From: Paramacrobiotus metropolitanus
Lineage: Eukaryota > Tardigrada > Eutardigrada > Parachela > Macrobiotidae
Length of the DNA stretch: 64,000 nt
Direction of reading: 5' to 3'
NCBI RefSeq assembly: GCF_019649055.1
Contig: NW_026570227.1
Coordinates: 1,798,001 to 1,862,000 of the forward strand
Shown one piece after another: positions 59,763 through 64,000 of this stretch (position 1 is its first letter; each line of letters starts with the position of its first letter). The notes below the pieces were generated by a model. It had not been told where the DNA came from, made no database searches, and worked only from the letters and a program-made list of their open reading frames with translations. The position numbers and the translations under genes are program-made.

Positions 59763-60809
59763 TTCAGTGCCGGGTTGGCGCACACATTATACCAACAATC
59801 CCGCGGATGGGGATTAATACGGCCGCTTACCGGGAAATGTTGGCGCGTTTCCGGAGCGGGATTATGCGGCGGGTACGTAAATACCGGGCGGTATTAATTG
59901 TCGCGCTGGGACCGTTGGCGGGATTCAGCAACGGGGAAGAAAGACAGGGATCACTTGGGGGGCTTTAATCGGCCGGTGGTGGATGGATGGCGCTGTGAGC
60001 GGTGTTAGATAAGCGCCTGTATCAGCGCTGCTTATTGGAACAAACAGCGGCTGCGCATTTAATTACGTGGGAGGGCATTTTGCCGATGGTGTTGTTTATT
60101 GATTGGACCGGTGTGCGTGATTTGACAGTTTCATTGTTGATTTCGGAAATGCCGGTCAGGCGCGGTGAGATTAACCGGCGCCCGTGCCGGTAAACAATGC
60201 GGGAAACGTTTCCCGTTTGAAGCAAATGGAATCGTTACCGTAATGATCGTGTTTTTGCAGTTTTATTCTAATACATGTAACTGGTATTTTATTTTTGCTT
60301 TTTTATTCGGCAAAAATTGGTAGTTCTAACAAGCCTACGCAGGTACACGCTGATTAAAAAAATGCCAGAAATACGGCGCTAATGATTTTGGTTGTTTTTA
60401 AAGTTTAAATTTGAATCATTCTAAGTAGTATCACGCGAACGCCTTTTTTTGACTATTAATGGCAATTACCCAATAAATTCAATAGGATATGAATTTATTT
60501 TGCCAGTTTTATTCAGTTCGCTAATGGAGCTCGAAATATGGGCATAAATTCACGATGAAGAAAAACATTATTCGACATTTAATCTGAAAGTTGTATTATC
60601 ATTTACACGCTTATGAAAAAAAGATCACAGACAATTTGGAGGCAGTGCACACTCAACGGTACATTACTCATGATGCTGTATAGTCTACACACAGCATAAT
60701 CGGGCTTAATGTAAGCCGAGCCGTTTTCGAAACAATTAGCCGAGTAAAGCAATCGCAAAGTACGGCTGTCTTTTTCACTGGAACGGAACGTGGCAATTAT
60801 TTAGCGTAT
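59763..60809. other. Spacer upstream of the cyclase gene
   Basis: No gene seen. The short ORF at 60002-60193 has no recognisable domain. A copy of the dispersed gattttggttgttttt repeat lies at about 60375-60420. Confidence 0.5.
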
Positions 60810-61832
60810 TTATCCGGTGAGAGCGCCGAAGCCGAGGGCGGAGACCGGCGAGGAAATGCCCTTATAGCAGCGGCCGGCCGTCTTGGGGTTCATGACGTTG
60901 CTGCAGGTGCAGGGCGCCGGGCAGGGCTTGTACATGTTGCAGACGGCGCCGATGTCGCACTGCGGCGCCGCCGTGGTGGTCCAGGCGCTCAGGAGGAGGG
61001 AGGTACTGTTCATCGCCACACTGCTGTTCACCGGGGCCGGAGCTATGAAAACATTACACTGCGATAAGTGGCCAATCTTAATGGTATTTAGAAAATTCAA
61101 TTTGTCGTATATATGTTGTGTTTAATTTAAAAATAAATTCCACGTCAGTTAAACATCGGATATCTAAGATTTTTTTACTACTCGTGCAGTGTGTTCTTAG
61201 AAAAAGTAGAAGCTGCGTTTGAACGTATACTGCGCAAACCAGCGCTTCTCTGTTCGAACCCGGTGCCGGCGATTTATGCGCGTTGGATGTGTTCCTGTTG
61301 CCCACTGTTTGTTGATTTATTATTACATTTTTCAACCGCGAATCGATTGACCGGTTTCCTGATTTTGGTGTCCTACATTGTATATTATGTGACCTTTCGC
61401 GGTGTTCTTACCGGGCGCGGGTGTCCCGACGAGGCTGGCGCTGGCGATCTGTCCCAGCAACGCGATGACGGCAGTGACTTCCGGTTTGTTGAGGGTCGTG
61501 GCGTTGGAGGCGGTGGCATTGATGATCTGCTGCACGACGCCCGTCAGCAGGTTGCCGGCGCTGACGGCCGGGGAGGGTCCGGTGGCGTTGCTGGCGTTCC
61601 CGGCAGCGGCGTGGGAGACGTCCAGCACCGTGGCCGCTGATGTATTGGTCACCGTGACCACGGAGGCGTTGACAGCGGAAGCCGGGAGGACGTCGCTCTC
61701 GCTGGATTTCGTTTCGACAGCCACCGGCAGTTTCCCCTGGTCCGGCGTTGAAATACTGCCGTTGCCATCCAGCATCGCTTCCACAATATAAAAGGTATAC
61801 AGTCCCAAAAAACCAACAACAATTCCTTGCAT
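60810..61832 (-). CDS. Secreted Ala/Ser/Thr-rich protein with Cys-rich C-terminus
   Basis: Exon 1 61832-61412 and exon 2 61042-60810 join in phase 1 (G|CT), predicting 217 residues. The N-terminus (MQGIVVGFLGLYTFYIVEAM) looks like a signal peptide. The middle has many NxS/T sites (NASVV, NTSAA, NASNAT, NATASNAT), so heavy N-glycosylation is likely, and TPAP|APAP repeats at the junction. The C-terminal 60 residues carry eight Cys (CDIGAVCNMYKPCPAPCTCS, then a later GRCYKG), a compact pattern of unknown family. The intron holds a SINE-like repeat in opposite orientation. Function unknown. Confidence 0.7.
61213..61378 (+). repeat. SINE-like dispersed repeat
   Basis: gaacgtatactgcgcaaacc, gcttctctgttcgaacccgg, gttcctgttgcccactgttt then gttgatttattattacattt. 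See 38784-38957 for the family. Confidence 0.65.
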
Positions 61833-62214
61833 TTTTATTAATGAAGAAAAAAGAACTGCAATGAAATCTGCGATCTAAGAATAACCTAAGAATAACCTAA
61901 GAAACCTTAGAAGCAACAACGAAGCAGATGCAAATCACAGCAAAACACTGCTGTAATCAGTTGCGTAAGGGAGTTGGTTGTGCAGCTTTTTTGTCAATAA
62001 TTATTATTATTATGCCGGAGTAAATTTGCAGTCAAACAGAAATGAGGCCGGTGACGCTGGAAGCAATCGGGGCAATTTCCGAATTTCTTCTACTAGTCTG
62101 CTTTGTTCCGTTGTTTACACTCTCACCTGCTCATTGTTTTTACTACCGATTAATTTCTCCTTTAACGGCGTGAACCGCGCTGCAACGCAGCCGGCACGTG
62201 CCGATACAAATCAA

Positions 62215-63075
62215 TACGGGCCGCTGCCGGGCGCAGCTACTTTAGTACAGCAGTTTCTGCGATGAAAATCGGAAGGAAATTCAGAATGGGTAGTTGGTCT
62301 AGTGTGCCTGCAGCAATACCACTTTCTCTTTCAAAGAATTCCCGTGCACACAGACGGATCAACTCTTTTTAAATTTTTTTTCTGTTTATTCTTTAACTAT
62401 GTGTCAAATTTGGTTTCTTCTCGAGATTTTATTTGGTAATAAACATTTTGGCATGCGTTTCAATTACAGTTTTGCGGTTGTGATAGTAATACATTTATCT
62501 ACGCGACAATTTACGGACCGCTGTCGCGGGCAGCTACTTTATTACAGCCGCTGCTTCGATGCAAATCCGTGTTAATTACTTTTTATGACTTGTGCTCGCG
62601 ATTTCTGGGCATGTGTACTAGTCCGGTTGCTTATCGCAAATCAGGTAATGTATTTTGTTCTACAAAACGCTTTTCCCGGCACGCAGACGGATCAACTCTT
62701 TTTATTTCTTTTTGCTTGCGTTTCTTGCTCTATCAAGCAGATTCGATTTTTCCCACAATATTAGTGTAATTTACATTTATATTTCGGCAGCTGTTTTCTC
62801 TACGAATTATTTCAGTACACGAAAATGAATTTGTATACACATTTTATTTTTTGTCCTAGCCCGGTTAAAGGCAAAGTCCAACATACCGAATGTCGCTTAA
62901 AATGAATACTTCTACTGCAATAGGCAGAAAAATCGTTTAATTCACATATATATGTGAGATAGTTGGTCGAGTGTGCTTGCAGCAAATCCATTGAATGTGC
63001 AGACTAATACGGTTTACCATACCGGCACACCGCAAGATCAACTCTTTATAATTTTTTTTACTTTCGATATACTGC
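62215..63075. repeat. Diverged tandem repeat, about 300-bp period
   Basis: Blocks ggcagctactttattacagc-like (62225, 62528), agttggtctagtgtgcctgc-like (62291, 62952) and agacggatcaactctttttat-like (62352, 62688, 63040) recur in order, giving two to three worn units. It lies 450-1300 bases upstream of the secreted-protein gene starting at 63514. No coding content. Confidence 0.6.
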
Positions 63076-63513
63076 TTAACATCCAAATACATTTCTGCTT
63101 GCAACATATCTTATCCTTCTACAGCATTACTGATTAAGTGATCATTGTATCGCGCGGCATAAAGGAAAGATAACGGGGAATTTTACAGGATCAATCGCGG
63201 ACAATTGAACGGATAACATATTAAAAATTTAAATGTATGGAGGAGATATGCCACACACTGCCACAATGAACAGTAAATGTACAGAACGATAAGACAACCA
63301 GGCGAAAGGTCATCTGAACAGCCGGAAGTCCAACGCGGCTGCTTTGAAGTGATAATTCTGTAGATAATTAGCGTGGCTTACAGTTAGTCGTGCAGCTGCG
63401 TGGTCCACCGGAAAGTAACCGCACTTTTCCAGTTGCTGTAATTAATTTCACCAATAATTACCGCTCGACTGTTCCTCGGAAGATCTTGCGTTATTCATTT
63501 CTCCTGCTGGACA

Positions 63514-64000
63514 ATGAAGAGCCTAATATTCCTCGCAGCGTGCGGTGCTTTACTGGCTGGCGTCAGCGCATTTTCTCTTCAAGGTAAGTACGTTATGCAG
63601 TCTCTATAAAAAATATACAGTATGTACCATTGTCAAAATACCTAACTGATAACAGATTTTGCAATAATTGCTAGTAGTTCTTTAATATTTTTTCTTGTGT
63701 TTGTTTCTCATCGTTTATTATTGGTACGTTATTGCTTTATATGTATTTTCAGTATTCTTTTTTTCCCCTTATTCAGGCAACAGCCAAATAACATAACAAC
63801 AAGCCTGCGCATATAGACACTATTCACACTAATAAGAAATTCCAGTTTACACGTTAAAGAAACATTTCAGTATGTTGACTAGCTGTAATTAAAGTAAAAG
63901 CAGCCACTGTAACTGCAGATGGGCAGAAATAGGCAGTAATTGTGCGTTGACAGGAGGTGCGGAGGCGCGGTTGCCGGATTGGATGCTGGCCAACCAGACG
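63514..64000 (+). CDS. N-terminus of a secreted protein, 3' end outside window
   Basis: Exon 1 63514-63583 encodes a clear signal peptide (MKSLIFLAACGALLAGVSA, then FSLQ) and ends in donor GTAAGT after one base of a codon. The best next exon starts at 63954 (acceptor TTGACAG) and continues in phase as GGAEARLPDWMLANQT to the window edge. Too little remains to name a family. Confidence 0.65.

Overview
This is a gene-rich window of a small-intron invertebrate nuclear genome. Evidence: spliced genes with GT-AG introns, secreted animal-type domains (CUB, DNase I-like), a receptor guanylate cyclase, a SMYD protein, a GLUT-type transporter and an EVI5-type TBC protein. There is no operon structure, and noncoding DNA is AT-rich around GC-rich exons. 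The gene set looks ecdysozoan (a tardigrade or a similar compact genome would fit), but nothing in the sequence fixes the species. I rebuilt exon-intron structures by hand from ORF frames, splice sites and intron phase. Most internal junctions of the large genes close in phase, which is the main support for the models.

Region 1 (1-17.5 kb) holds three related genes for secreted proteins. Each joins a different N-terminal module by a phase-1 intron to the same C-terminal CUB-like module: a Cys/Pro repeat on the minus strand at the left edge, one cadherin/He_PIG-like repeat at 4.55-7.69 kb, and at least five such repeats at 9.1-17.5 kb. Introns and flanks here carry foldback (long inverted repeat) elements, a retrotransposon tail and duplicated flanking DNA. 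Region 2 (18-25.4 kb) has a GLUT-like transporter (minus) and a SET/MYND protein (plus). Region 3 (25.8-33.4 kb) is a 26-exon aldehyde oxidase/xanthine dehydrogenase family gene (minus).

Region 4 (34.6-38.6 kb) is a cluster of three small secreted proteins sharing an 18-nt coding first exon that splits the signal peptide; one contains a non-LTR retrotransposon fragment in its intron. Region 5 (39-43.7 kb) has a secreted DNase I-like nuclease and a 17-beta-hydroxysteroid dehydrogenase 12-like SDR, both minus. Region 6 (46.5-53.6 kb) is an EVI5-like Rab GAP with a coiled-coil tail (plus). Region 7 (54-59.8 kb) is a 19-exon receptor guanylate cyclase (minus) that lacks the first metal-binding Asp of its cyclase domain. 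Region 8 (60.8-64 kb) has a small secreted Ala/Ser/Thr-rich protein (minus) and the first two exons of another secreted protein (plus).

The genes do not form one pathway; about half encode secreted or membrane proteins. Cross-cutting signals include great excess of the word AAAGGTCAC, including tandem arrays; several dispersed intronic repeat families; and two genes whose exon lengths are one base too long at a four-base homopolymer.
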